A stretch of DNA of 45,381 nt from an uncultured Fidelibacterota bacterium (GTDB taxonomy: Bacteria > Fidelibacterota > Marinisomatia > Marinisomatales > UBA1611): positions 1 to 45,381 of the forward strand of contig CACEHW010000001.1 in assembly GCA_902559415.1 (NCBI GenBank), in the 5' to 3' direction. Below the pieces are notes generated by a model. That model was not told where the DNA came from and did no database searches. It saw only the letters and a program-made list of their open reading frames with translations. Shown here one piece after another: positions 7,794-17,101 of the stretch. The first letter of the stretch is position 1. Every line of letters starts with the position of its first letter. The position numbers and the translations under genes were made by a program.

Positions 7794-9614
7794 ATGAATT
7801 TAATTTATAAGAATCTATTAACTATTGTTGCATTATTATTTATATCATTAATTAGTTGCTCAAGTAATAATGATAAATTCATATCAGAGTTGATAAAAAA
7901 GATGACATTAGAAGAAAAAATAGGACAGATGACACAAGTTGATTATCGTTACTTAAAAGATAAATCTGATATAGAAAAATATTTTTTAGGATCTATTCTT
8001 AGTGGTGGTGGATCAACCCCTCCGACAAATCAACCATCTTCTTGGGTTGATCTTTACAATGGGTTTCAAAAAGAAGCACTTAAAACGAGGCTTAAAATTC
8101 CATTGATATATGGAATTGATGCTGTTCATGGTCATAATAATGTTCTAGGAGCTACTATGTTTCCCCACAATATTGGTTTAGGCTGTGCCAATGATAAATT
8201 ACTTACGCAAAAAATTGCAGCTGCAACTGCAACAGAAGTAAAGGCTACAGGATTAGACTGGACGTTTGCCCCTTGCGTGGCTGTTGCGCAAGATGAAAGA
8301 TGGGGGAGAACATATGAAAGTTTTTCAGAAGATCCTAAAATAGTGACTGAACTTGGAGTTGCTTCAACCTTAGGGTATCAGGGCAGGACCTTAAATAAAA
8401 ATTCTGTGCTTGCTTGCGCAAAACATTTTGTAGGTGATGGTAACACGGTATTTGGTACGGGTACGAATTGGTATAAAATTGATAGAGGAGATGTTATATT
8501 AGAAGAGAAAGAACTTAGAGCTAAATATATAAAACCATTTAAGGAATCTATTAAAGCAGGAGTTGGAAGCATTATGATTTCTTACAATAGCTGGAAGGGC
8601 CAAAAGCTTCACGGTCATAAATATTTAATTGATGATATTCTTAGGAAAGAGCTCCAGTTTGATGGTATTGTAATCTCGGATTGGGCTGGCATAAATGAAA
8701 TTGACCAAGACTATAAAACTTGTGTTATTCAGTCAATTAATGCAGGAATTGATATGAATATGGTTCCAGGTAGTCTTAACCCTGATGATAACTCGTATGA
8801 TGATTTTATAAGATTAGCAATAGAATCAGTGAGAGAAGGTTCTATTCCAATGGAAAGAATTGATGATGCCGTATCAAGAATATTAAGAATAAAAAAGAAA
8901 ATAGGACTTTTTGATAATCCTATAAAGTCACCTCCTATTAAGAATATAGTAGGGTCTAAGAAACATAGAAATTTAGCTAGAGAAAGCGTTCGAAAATCCT
9001 TGGTTTTATTAAAAAATAATAATAAAACATTACCTTTAAAAAAGTCTGGGAAAAAAATTACATTAGTTGGCACTCATGCGGATAATATTGGATATCAATG
9101 TGGTGGGTGGACGATTCATTGGCAAGGAGGTTCTGGTGATATAACACCTGGTACTACTATTTTAGATGCCTTTAAGTCTGCTGTCAATGATTCAAATGAC
9201 ATTCATTACTCACCAAATGGAGATAATTTATTAGACCCCGATATAATTGTATTAGCCATAGGTGAAAAACCTTACACTGAGGGGGTAGGTGATAGAGATT
9301 CTCTTACGCTATCATCTGATGATAAAAGGATTTTAGAAAAAGTTAAAAAATCAAATAAACCATTTATTGTCATTCTAATATCTGGGCGTCCAATGATTGT
9401 AAATGATGCTTTAAATAATAGTAATGCCTTTATTGCTGCCTGGTTACCTGGTACAGAGGGAGAAGGTATTGCAGACGTAGTATTTGGAGATTTCGATTTT
9501 ACTGGTAAATTATCTATGACCTGGCCTAAGTCAATGGATCAAATACCAATCAATTATGGTGATAGTGATTATGATCCGTTATTTAAATTTGGTTTTGGCT
9601 TGTCTTACGAATAA
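7794..9614 (+). CDS. GH3 beta-glucosidase / exo-beta-glucanase lipoprotein
   Basis: This 606-residue lipoprotein (signal ending 'LISCSS') is a two-domain GH3. The N-terminal barrel contains 'KKMTLEEKIGQMTQVD', 'GIDAVHGHNNVLGATMFPHN', 'WTFAPCVAVAQDERWGRTYE', 'CAKHFVGDG' and the nucleophile segment 'DGIVISDWAGI'. The C-terminal sandwich includes 'ESVRKSLVLLKNN' and ends with 'YDPLFKFGFGLSY'. The length and the absence of a fibronectin-III tail resemble barley-type exo-beta-1,3/1,4-glucanases (ExoI) more than the long BglX type. It would finish oligosaccharides released by the neighbouring GH16 and GH5 enzymes. The CotH gene follows after 3 bp, so the two are probably co-transcribed. Confidence 0.9.
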   Translation: MNLIYKNLLTIVALLFISLISCSSNNDKFISELIKKMTLEEKIGQMTQVDYRYLKDKSDIEKYFLGSILSGGGSTPPTNQPSSWVDLYNGFQKEALKTRLKIPLIYGIDAVHGHNNVLGATMFPHNIGLGCANDKLLTQKIAAATATEVKATGLDWTFAPCVAVAQDERWGRTYESFSEDPKIVTELGVASTLGYQGRTLNKNSVLACAKHFVGDGNTVFGTGTNWYKIDRGDVILEEKELRAKYIKPFKESIKAGVGSIMISYNSWKGQKLHGHKYLIDDILRKELQFDGIVISDWAGINEIDQDYKTCVIQSINAGIDMNMVPGSLNPDDNSYDDFIRLAIESVREGSIPMERIDDAVSRILRIKKKIGLFDNPIKSPPIKNIVGSKKHRNLARESVRKSLVLLKNNNKTLPLKKSGKKITLVGTHADNIGYQCGGWTIHWQGGSGDITPGTTILDAFKSAVNDSNDIHYSPNGDNLLDPDIIVLAIGEKPYTEGVGDRDSLTLSSDDKRILEKVKKSNKPFIVILISGRPMIVNDALNNSNAFIAAWLPGTEGEGIADVVFGDFDFTGKLSMTWPKSMDQIPINYGDSDYDPLFKFGFGLSYE

Positions 9615-9617
9615 CTA

Positions 9618-12600
9618 ATGTTTAAAAAACTATTTTTTTTATTAATTTTTTTTTCTTTTGCTTTACCTCAAAACATACAATTAAATGAAATAGTATCCTC
9701 AAATCAAGGTAGTTATTACGATGAAGATGGAGACAATCCTGACTGGATTGAGATTTACAACCCTACATCAAATAGTATATCTTTAAATGATTGGGGTTTG
9801 TCTGATGATATTGATGACTTGTACAAATGGCGGATACCCAATATAATTTTAGAATCAGAAGGTTTTCTTATGATAATGGCCTCTGACAAAGATCGCACCG
9901 ATGTGATATCAGAGTGGGAGACAATTATTGATCTAGGAGATCCTTGGTATTACTTTGTAGCGACTGAGGAGCCACCATCAAACTGGAATCAAATAGATTT
10001 TAGTGCTAATAATTGGAATATAGGAGCTAGTGGTTTTGGTTATGGGGATGATGACGATAACACAGAAATCCCAAATACAATGTCAATATATTTGGTAAAG
10101 CCATTTTCAATTTTCAATTTTGATCAAATAAAAAAAATAGCATTTCATATTGATTATGATGATGGATTTGTTGCCTATTTAAATGGACAAGAGATTGCTA
10201 GGGATAATATTGTAGGTAATCCGCCAGCATTTAATCAAGGCTCAGTGACATGGAGAGAAGCTGAGATGATAAACGGAGGGAACCCTTCACTTTTTTGGAT
10301 TGATTCAACTATAACTTGGGTTAGTGAAGGACAAAATGTATTAGCAATCCAAGTTCATAATTTTAATTTTAGTTCTTCGGATTTATCATGCATCCCCTTT
10401 CTTACTTTAGGTAGGGATTCTCAATCAGGGAGTTCTTTAAATATTGCTGAAGAAATAGACTTGCCCCTATCAATTCTCCACTCAAATTTTAAAATTAGTT
10501 CGAACGGAGAAACTATTTTAATTACAGATTCTGATGGCGTTTTAGTTGATTCTATTTACACTGGGATTCTTCAATCTGATGTATCAATTGGCAGAATAAA
10601 TAATGGTGAAAACTTTGGACTATTTTTAGGCCCTACCCCAAACGAAACAAATGGTGAAGAATCAGTATTGGGAATTTTAGCAGATATTACATTTTCACAA
10701 GAATCTGGTTTTTATAATGTGCCTATACTGCCTGTTTTGATAGACACACCAGATGAGAATGTTTCTATTTATTATACATTAGATGGTTCTGAACCGACTA
10801 CGAATTCACTTTTGTATACTAATAATCCGATATCGATTCAAGGTAATAGAGTATTGAGAGCCGCTAGTTTTAAATATGGGTGGATTAAATCACCCACTAA
10901 AACTAGTACATTTATTTTAGAAGGCGGGGATAACAATTTCCCAACAATCTTTTTATCAACAGACCCTGATAATTTTTTCGATTATAATACTGGCATATAT
11001 GAAATGGGGCCTAATGCATCTCTAGATTATCCACATTTTGGTGCGAATTTTTGGGAAGATTGGGAAAAACCTATTTTTTTTGAATTACTAGAGAATGATG
11101 GCACTTATTTTTCTTCTTCAGGAGGAGTAAAAATTTTTGGTGGTTGGAGTAGAGGACAAGCTCAAAAGTCACTATCTCTTTTTGCAAGAGGAGAGTATGG
11201 GAATACAGAATTTAATTTTCAATTTTTCCCTGATCTACAAATTGATTCTTTTCAGTCATTAGTACTTCGAAACTCTGGTAATGATTGGAATTTTACAATG
11301 CTTAGAGATGGATTTACCACTGGATTATTTAAGGATATTGACCTTGATATTCAAGCGTATCGCCCATTTTTAGTTTATTTAAATAGCGAATTTTGGGGAT
11401 TATATAATTTAAGAGAAAAAGTCAATGAGCACTTTATCGGTTCTCATCATCCTGTTGATCTAGATGAAATAGATTTAATTGAAGTACAAACTGCAAACCA
11501 AGGGACGACTAATAATTATGATGAGTTAATTAATTATGTAAGTCAGTCTGATATGACAGATCCTGCTGTCTTTGATTCTCTATCAAAATGGATTGATATT
11601 GATAATCATATAGATTACAATGTTGCACAAATATTTATTGACAATAGAGATTGGCCAGGTAATAATATTAAATATTGGAGACCGCAGTTAGATGATGGTA
11701 AGTGGAGATGGATCTTATATGATACTGATTTTGGTTTTGGCGTTCCTTGGATGGGTGGTGGTTATAATTTTAATACCTTAGAGTTTGCAGTTGAAGCGGA
11801 TGGGCCGAACTGGCCAAACCCACCATGGTCTACTTTTCTTTTCAGAAAATTACTTGAGAACAGTAGTTATCAGAGAAGATTTATAAATATTTTTTGTGAT
11901 AGGTTTAATTCGATTTTTCAATCTGACTATATGATTAATAGGTTAGATAGTATGGCCTTAAATATTCAAGATGTAATACCTGACCACCAGAATAAATGGC
12001 CTGATTCAGCAATTGATTGGGATTATCATGTCCAAGTTATAAGAACTTTTGCAGAAAACAGACCAGAGTACATGAGAAATTATTTGGACTCATTCTTTGA
12101 TTTATCAAATTTGGTTCAATCAAGGTTTTATTCTACTAGTGGAGGTAGTATTCAAATTAATACTATAATCCCTGATAGTTATCCTTGGTTCGGAGAATAT
12201 TATGAAGATATTCCAATAAGTGTAAAAGCAATTCCTGATAGTGGCTTTATTTTTGTAGGTTGGCCACAATATCCTGATTCTGGCGCATCAATGAATGTTC
12301 AAGTTTACGAAGATTTTAATCTGACCGCATTTTTTACTTCTTCCTTAGGTGGAGATACAATTGATTTAGTAATAAATGAGATTAATTATCACAGTTCCGA
12401 TTTATTTAATACTGGCGATTGGATTGAAATTTTTAATAATGGGGGTGAGTCAGTTGATCTTGATGGGTGGTATTTCATCGATGAAGACCCAGAACATAGA
12501 TTCACATTCCCAGCATACTCAAGTATTGAACCAGGTGATTATATTATTTTAGCTCAGGATACTATGTCGTTTTCTGATCTTTTCCCATATGTGCAAAATC

Positions 12601-13151
12601 TATATGGTCCATTTAATTTTGGATTAAGTGGCGGAGGGGAGGAAATTAGTTTATATGATTTTTCAGATCGGTTAATTGATAGGGTTGAGTATGATGATGC
12701 TTATCCCTGGCCTACCGAACCTGACGGGAATGGACCAACACTTGAACTGATTCATCCAGATTCTTTAAATGAATATGGCACATCATGGAGCTTTTCTGAG
12801 GGTAATGGAACGCCTGGATATTTAAATAGCATTTTTGAAGAATTAAATTTATCAGATGATGAAAACTATCCTTCTACATTTTCTCTACATTCTGCTTTCC
12901 CCAACCCATTTAATTCACATGTAAAAATTGTTTTTTCGCTTGCAGATGTAAGCCAAGTTAATTTAGCTATTGTTAATATTTTAGGAGAGACAATTCGAAC
13001 ATTTAAAAATCAATATTATACTAGAGGGTTAAACACCATAGTTTGGGATGGGAAAAATGATTTTGGGCATGATTTAAGTACCGGAATTTATTTTTGTAGA
13101 TTAAAATCAGAAAATATTGATAACAGCATTAAACTTCTTTACGTAAAATAA
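9618..13151 (+). CDS. Large secreted CotH-kinase/lamin-tail-domain protein with T9SS sorting domain
   Basis: The 1177-residue protein has a signal peptide, then a lamin-tail domain ('IQLNEIVSSNQG...DWIEIYNP', ~20-100) and a beta-sandwich-like segment (~110-270). A chitobiase C-terminal-like repeat follows ('YYTLDGSEPTTNS', ~380-440), then a CotH region (~470-830) with 'FGGWSRGQAQKSLSLFARGE', 'LYNLREKVNEHF' and 'WRWILYDTDFGFG'. After these come an InlB-type repeat-like stretch ('IPISVKAIPDSGFIFVGW'), a second lamin-tail domain ('LVINEINYHSS...DWIEIFN') and a sorting domain ('SAFPNPFNSHVKIVF'). CotH proteins include atypical protein kinases, and in secreted FCB proteins they often sit beside polysaccharide-active genes, where their role is unproven. 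Activity on glucan or a surface protein is possible but not shown. Confidence 0.88.
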   Translation: MFKKLFFLLIFFSFALPQNIQLNEIVSSNQGSYYDEDGDNPDWIEIYNPTSNSISLNDWGLSDDIDDLYKWRIPNIILESEGFLMIMASDKDRTDVISEWETIIDLGDPWYYFVATEEPPSNWNQIDFSANNWNIGASGFGYGDDDDNTEIPNTMSIYLVKPFSIFNFDQIKKIAFHIDYDDGFVAYLNGQEIARDNIVGNPPAFNQGSVTWREAEMINGGNPSLFWIDSTITWVSEGQNVLAIQVHNFNFSSSDLSCIPFLTLGRDSQSGSSLNIAEEIDLPLSILHSNFKISSNGETILITDSDGVLVDSIYTGILQSDVSIGRINNGENFGLFLGPTPNETNGEESVLGILADITFSQESGFYNVPILPVLIDTPDENVSIYYTLDGSEPTTNSLLYTNNPISIQGNRVLRAASFKYGWIKSPTKTSTFILEGGDNNFPTIFLSTDPDNFFDYNTGIYEMGPNASLDYPHFGANFWEDWEKPIFFELLENDGTYFSSSGGVKIFGGWSRGQAQKSLSLFARGEYGNTEFNFQFFPDLQIDSFQSLVLRNSGNDWNFTMLRDGFTTGLFKDIDLDIQAYRPFLVYLNSEFWGLYNLREKVNEHFIGSHHPVDLDEIDLIEVQTANQGTTNNYDELINYVSQSDMTDPAVFDSLSKWIDIDNHIDYNVAQIFIDNRDWPGNNIKYWRPQLDDGKWRWILYDTDFGFGVPWMGGGYNFNTLEFAVEADGPNWPNPPWSTFLFRKLLENSSYQRRFINIFCDRFNSIFQSDYMINRLDSMALNIQDVIPDHQNKWPDSAIDWDYHVQVIRTFAENRPEYMRNYLDSFFDLSNLVQSRFYSTSGGSIQINTIIPDSYPWFGEYYEDIPISVKAIPDSGFIFVGWPQYPDSGASMNVQVYEDFNLTAFFTSSLGGDTIDLVINEINYHSSDLFNTGDWIEIFNNGGESVDLDGWYFIDEDPEHRFTFPAYSSIEPGDYIILAQDTMSFSDLFPYVQNLYGPFNFGLSGGGEEISLYDFSDRLIDRVEYDDAYPWPTEPDGNGPTLELIHPDSLNEYGTSWSFSEGNGTPGYLNSIFEELNLSDDENYPSTFSLHSAFPNPFNSHVKIVFSLADVSQVNLAIVNILGETIRTFKNQYYTRGLNTIVWDGKNDFGHDLSTGIYFCRLKSENIDNSIKLLYVK

Positions 13152-13154
13152 GAG

Positions 13155-14135
13155 ATGATAAAAAAAGTTCTTTTAACACTTATTATTACAAATATAATTT
13201 TCGCAGAAAAAGATATATCTGACGACCTAGCCTACCAACTCGTTCTAGATAAAATAAATAAAAAAGATGTCCCCATTTCTTTTTTAAATGATGTTTTTAA
13301 AAGTTCTTCAATCGAAAAGCACATGGAAATACCAGAGCGTTTTGCTAAACCTTATGAAAAAAAATCGTGGGAGCAGTATAAAAAATTATTTATTAAAGAA
13401 TCTCGAATTGTTGCCGGGGTAAAATTTTATAGTGAAAATAAAGTTTTAATTATGCAGGTAGCAGAAAAATACAATGTAGACCCTTTTATTATTTTAAGTA
13501 TCGCTGGGATTGAGAGTAATTATGGTAAGCATTATAAAGGATTCACTGTTTTTAATTCACTTTACACTCAAATTCATGAAATGCCAAAGAGGGCTAAATG
13601 GGCATCCAAAGAGCTAGCTTCCTATCTAGAGTATTGTTATAAAGACGATGTGAATCCTCAAAGTATCGAAGGCTCCTATGCTGGCGCTTTTGGCTTTGGC
13701 CAGTTTATCCCATCTAGTTTTAATAGGTATTCAGTAGATTTTGACAATGATGGTGTCAGAAGGCCACATGACTGGCCAGATGTTTTAGGCAGCATAGCTA
13801 ACTATTTAGTAAAAAACGGGTACGTTCCTGGCAGCAGTGATTATTCCAAGGGTGGAGATATATGGAAATCAGTTTGGGCTTATAATCATTCTGATAATTA
13901 TGTTATGGCAGTACTTGGCCTCACCGAAAAAATTAGAGAAAGATGTAGTTATCTTCATTCAGATGTTGAAAATAGATTAAACTATGTTATTGAAAACTTT
14001 GATCCATTAGATAATAGATCTGTTAGTGATTTGCAAAAAGTTTTAAATGCGAATGGCTATGATCTAGAAATAGATGGGAGGCTTGGGGGGAATACTTTAG
14101 ATGCTCTTAGAGATGCTCAGTCAAAGCGGAATTAG
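13155..14135 (+). CDS. mltB: Lytic murein transglycosylase, MltB/GH103-like, with C-terminal peptidoglycan-binding domain
   Basis: The 326-residue protein has a weak N-terminal signal sequence. The transglycosylase core contains 'VDPFIILSIAGIESNYGKH' with the catalytic Glu in 'GIESNYG', 'GSYAGAFGFGQFIPSSF' and 'DVLGSIANYLVKNGY', all diagnostic of MltB-type enzymes. The C-terminus ('SVSDLQKVLNANGYDLEIDG') is a PG_binding_1 domain. It cleaves MurNAc-GlcNAc bonds in peptidoglycan in the periplasm. It lies 3 bp after the CotH gene on the same strand, and is convergent (9 bp) with the M28 peptidase gene, leaving no room for a separate intrinsic terminator. Confidence 0.9.
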   Translation: MIKKVLLTLIITNIIFAEKDISDDLAYQLVLDKINKKDVPISFLNDVFKSSSIEKHMEIPERFAKPYEKKSWEQYKKLFIKESRIVAGVKFYSENKVLIMQVAEKYNVDPFIILSIAGIESNYGKHYKGFTVFNSLYTQIHEMPKRAKWASKELASYLEYCYKDDVNPQSIEGSYAGAFGFGQFIPSSFNRYSVDFDNDGVRRPHDWPDVLGSIANYLVKNGYVPGSSDYSKGGDIWKSVWAYNHSDNYVMAVLGLTEKIRERCSYLHSDVENRLNYVIENFDPLDNRSVSDLQKVLNANGYDLEIDGRLGGNTLDALRDAQSKRN

Positions 14136-14144
14136 TGTCTTTCC

Positions 14145-15956
14145 CTAAAATCTCACAGTAAGCATAATTATCTTTTCGTCTCTTTTTATATCTACATTAA
14201 TAGATTCACCCTTTTTTATTGATTCTATCCTCTTCATATACTCATAAATATCATTAACAGGTTTTTTGTTTATTGATTTAATTATATCACCTGGTTTTAT
14301 ACCTGCTTTTGCTGCTGGTCCATTAGGGTCATAAATTTTATCTACTTTAAGGCCTTGGACTGTGCCACCATAATGGGGTATGATTCCTAATTTTACTTTT
14401 TGATTAATTTTTTGGACTTTTTGCTTTTTGGGGCCAGACAAGGTAAATATTGGTTTTGAATTTTCTCTGCTAATTTTAATTGTTAGATCATATATGACAT
14501 CAAGGATTTGTTTTTCACCTTGTGTGTTTATAGTCTGCCAATCGTCCTCAGGTAAGTGATAGTAGCTTTCAAAATCTCCGGTAAAAAAGAAAAGAACAGG
14601 AATATTTTCTGAGTAAAAACTTGCATGATCACTTGGTCCATATCCTGCTTGATTAAATTCAAATTTCAACCCTGAATCTTTTGAAAGAGAGTCGAGCATT
14701 GGTTCGAACATTGGAGAAGTGCCAACGCCACCTATGGTTAAAGTAGAGTCTTGCATTTTTCCAATCATGTCCATATTTATCATTGTTACTATATTACTTT
14801 TTTCTATCGTTGGGTTTTGAACAAAATATTTAGACCCCAATAAACCTTTTTCTTCAGCATCAAAAGCGATTAGAAGAATACTTCTTTTTAGCAATTGTCT
14901 ATTTGATTGAAGCTTGTGCGCAAGCTCAAGCAACCCAGCGGTTCCAGAAGCATTATCATTTGCACCATTATGTATTGCGCTAGTATCAGGTTTAAGTGAT
15001 CCAGAACCAGGACCGCCATATCCCAGGTGATCGAAGTGAGCACCAATAGCAATGAATTCATCACGATATTTATGATTTCTACTTATAACTTTTCCAACTA
15101 CGTTGGCGGCTCTTGAATAAATATCTTTTAACTCTACATTTGCTGATATTATGATTTCTGGGATGCGTAATGTTTCAGGCTTTAAATTTCTTCCCATTTT
15201 ATTTTGAATTATTGATCTTGAGCTTCCGACGGTCTTTAAAATGCCATCGGCAATATCATTAGAGATATGAATTGCAGGAATACCAGCTTTTGAGTAGCCA
15301 GGTATATACTTAAATGGTATTAAAGTTGAATCTTCAACTTGAGAAATAAAAATAATTCCAGCTGCTCCACGATCTCTAGCTTCAATCATTTTTTTATGCA
15401 AATCAGAATGTGGAGCAAAGGGGCTATGGGGGTTCTCTCTTTCTGGGCTATGTCGCATCACCATAACCCATTTACCATCTACATCAAGGCCTTTATAATC
15501 ATTCCATACCAAAGAGTCGGTAATCATATTTATACCATACCCTGCAAAAATAATCTGGCTTGATAAACTTGCATTTCCTGAAAACCAGAGAGGGATATAA
15601 TCTTCTTCTAACCTTAGAGGTCTGTCATTTAATTTTAATGAATTATTTTTTCCAATTTTGACACTGTCAAGAATGCTGAACGTTTGTTTAAAAGAACCAC
15701 TCTCACCAGCTGGTTGAACACCGTATGTTTTTAATTGATTTATTAAATATGCAATAACATCTCTTGATTGTCTAGTCCCAGGGTATCTACCTGCTCTTTT
15801 ATCATCAGACAAAAACTTTATGTGCTCTAAAATATCAGTTTTTGAAATATCAGGGGACCCTACATCACCAGGACCTACTTGACGAAACCAGTAGAAACAA
15901 AGTCCAACAACAATGATTATTAAAATAGTTGATAATAAACTTTTGTTTTCAGTCAT
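14145..15956 (-). CDS. Membrane-anchored M28-family aminopeptidase with PA and PDZ domains
   Basis: The 603-residue protein begins with one transmembrane segment ('LLSTILIIIVVGLCFYWF'). A protease-associated-like insert (~130-260) is followed by an M28 zinc peptidase core. Metal-ligand motifs are visible in order: 'AIGAHFDHLG', 'HNGANDNASGTAG', 'AFDAEEKGLLG' (catalytic Glu and ligand), 'INMDMIG' and the final His in 'SYYHLPEDDW'. The last ~85 residues form a PDZ domain ('GPAAKAGIKPGDIIKSINKK'). This architecture matches periplasmic or surface di-zinc aminopeptidases of Bacteroidota and relatives. It is divergent from apaG with a 39-bp gap. Confidence 0.9.
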   Translation of the reverse strand: MTENKSLLSTILIIIVVGLCFYWFRQVGPGDVGSPDISKTDILEHIKFLSDDKRAGRYPGTRQSRDVIAYLINQLKTYGVQPAGESGSFKQTFSILDSVKIGKNNSLKLNDRPLRLEEDYIPLWFSGNASLSSQIIFAGYGINMITDSLVWNDYKGLDVDGKWVMVMRHSPERENPHSPFAPHSDLHKKMIEARDRGAAGIIFISQVEDSTLIPFKYIPGYSKAGIPAIHISNDIADGILKTVGSSRSIIQNKMGRNLKPETLRIPEIIISANVELKDIYSRAANVVGKVISRNHKYRDEFIAIGAHFDHLGYGGPGSGSLKPDTSAIHNGANDNASGTAGLLELAHKLQSNRQLLKRSILLIAFDAEEKGLLGSKYFVQNPTIEKSNIVTMINMDMIGKMQDSTLTIGGVGTSPMFEPMLDSLSKDSGLKFEFNQAGYGPSDHASFYSENIPVLFFFTGDFESYYHLPEDDWQTINTQGEKQILDVIYDLTIKISRENSKPIFTLSGPKKQKVQKINQKVKLGIIPHYGGTVQGLKVDKIYDPNGPAAKAGIKPGDIIKSINKKPVNDIYEYMKRIESIKKGESINVDIKRDEKIIMLTVRF

Positions 15957-15995
15957 AATAAAAATTTCTTGTCTTAATTTAACACTATTGAATTT

Positions 15996-16376
15996 ATGTC
16001 TATAAAAAACAATAATATTAAAATTAAAGCAATTTCTCGTTTTGTTAAAGACAGATCATCACCAGAGAATTCTATTTTTTTGTTTTCTTATGATGTTGAA
16101 ATAAAAAATAATAACGATTTCGAGGTGCAATTGCTATCTAGATATTGGCATATTCAAGATGGGGACGGTAATGTTGAAGAGGTCCGTGGTCCTGGTGTAA
16201 TTGGTCTACAACCACTAATTAAACCTAATGAAAGGTTTGGGTACTCCAGTTTTTGCCCTTTAAAAACACCATTTGGGATGATGAGTGGAGCATATCAAAT
16301 GAAACTGAATTCAGAAGAAATATTTGATGCCGCTATTCCTGCTTTTTCATTACACGCTACCGAACATGTTGATTAA
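15996..16376 (+). CDS. apaG: ApaG-family protein (DUF525)
   Basis: The 126 residues match the usual ApaG length. Core motifs include 'FLFSYDVEIKNNNDFEVQLL', 'RYWHIQDGDG', 'EVRGPGVIGLQP' and 'TPFGMMSGAYQM', making an FN3-like beta-sandwich. ApaG has been linked genetically to Co2+/Mg2+ handling, but its biochemical role is unclear. The last 27 bp overlap, in antiparallel orientation, the 3' end of the methyltransferase gene. Confidence 0.92.
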   Translation: MSIKNNNIKIKAISRFVKDRSSPENSIFLFSYDVEIKNNNDFEVQLLSRYWHIQDGDGNVEEVRGPGVIGLQPLIKPNERFGYSSFCPLKTPFGMMSGAYQMKLNSEEIFDAAIPAFSLHATEHVD

Positions 16377-17099
16377 AAAGTCAATCGTAGTATAAATAAC
16401 AAATATTAAAACTAGCCATTTCCCGTATAGTCCTAATAAATGAATTGGTTTAGTGATTTTCCTAATAGATGTTTTATCATTCTTGAATTCAGTTGATTTA
16501 TCGCCTACTACTACTGAGCTATATTGCCAAAGATTATATCCAAATGTTTTTACTATATTAATATGATTTGTTTTAAATGATTCACTTCGATACATATTTT
16601 TGTATTTATCAAGTGGCAGTATATAATCTCCAGCGTCAAGAATATTCATTAAAATATTGGAAAAATATTTCCCATCAATTAATGCTGGTTCTATTCCTAG
16701 TATTTTACCATCATTTTTTAACACTCTTCGAAACTCTTTGAAAATAAGTTTGCAAGACTTTGTATTAATATGATGAAGACATAATGAAACAAATATCATA
16801 TCAAATGAATTATCTTCCCAAGGCAGCAAGTTTTTAGAAGAATTTATTATTGGAATTTTTTCAAATTTATATTTTGGATATTTTTCTCTAGAACTTTCTA
16901 CCCTGCTGATGTCTACCTCAGAGCCAATATAATCCTCTGAATGAAATAATTTTGAATTTGAACCAGTACCGCAACCAAAATCTAGAACTTTCATCCCTTT
17001 ACTATAGTGCTCGCCAACAAAATCAAATGTTGTCCTGCCTTGTAGTGGTACGACAATATTTCTATAAGCAAACGTCTCTAGTTTTTCAAAAAAACTCAA
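16350..17099 (-). CDS. Class I SAM-dependent methyltransferase with C-terminal membrane segment
   Basis: The 249-residue protein has the SAM-binding motif I 'MKVLDFGCGTGSNSKLF', an acidic motif II ('GSEVDIS') and 'DNSFDMIFVSLCLHHI', typical of UbiE/Methyltransf_11 enzymes. The C-terminus ('LLGLYGKWLVLIFVIYTTID') is a probable transmembrane helix, suggesting action at the inner membrane on a lipid or lipid-linked substrate; the substrate cannot be assigned. It lies 2 bp downstream of the aldo/keto reductase gene on the same strand, so the two are co-transcribed. Confidence 0.85.
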   Translation of the reverse strand: MSFFEKLETFAYRNIVVPLQGRTTFDFVGEHYSKGMKVLDFGCGTGSNSKLFHSEDYIGSEVDISRVESSREKYPKYKFEKIPIINSSKNLLPWEDNSFDMIFVSLCLHHINTKSCKLIFKEFRRVLKNDGKILGIEPALIDGKYFSNILMNILDAGDYILPLDKYKNMYRSESFKTNHINIVKTFGYNLWQYSSVVVGDKSTEFKNDKTSIRKITKPIHLLGLYGKWLVLIFVIYTTIDFLINMFGSV

Positions 17100-17101
17100 T
17101 T

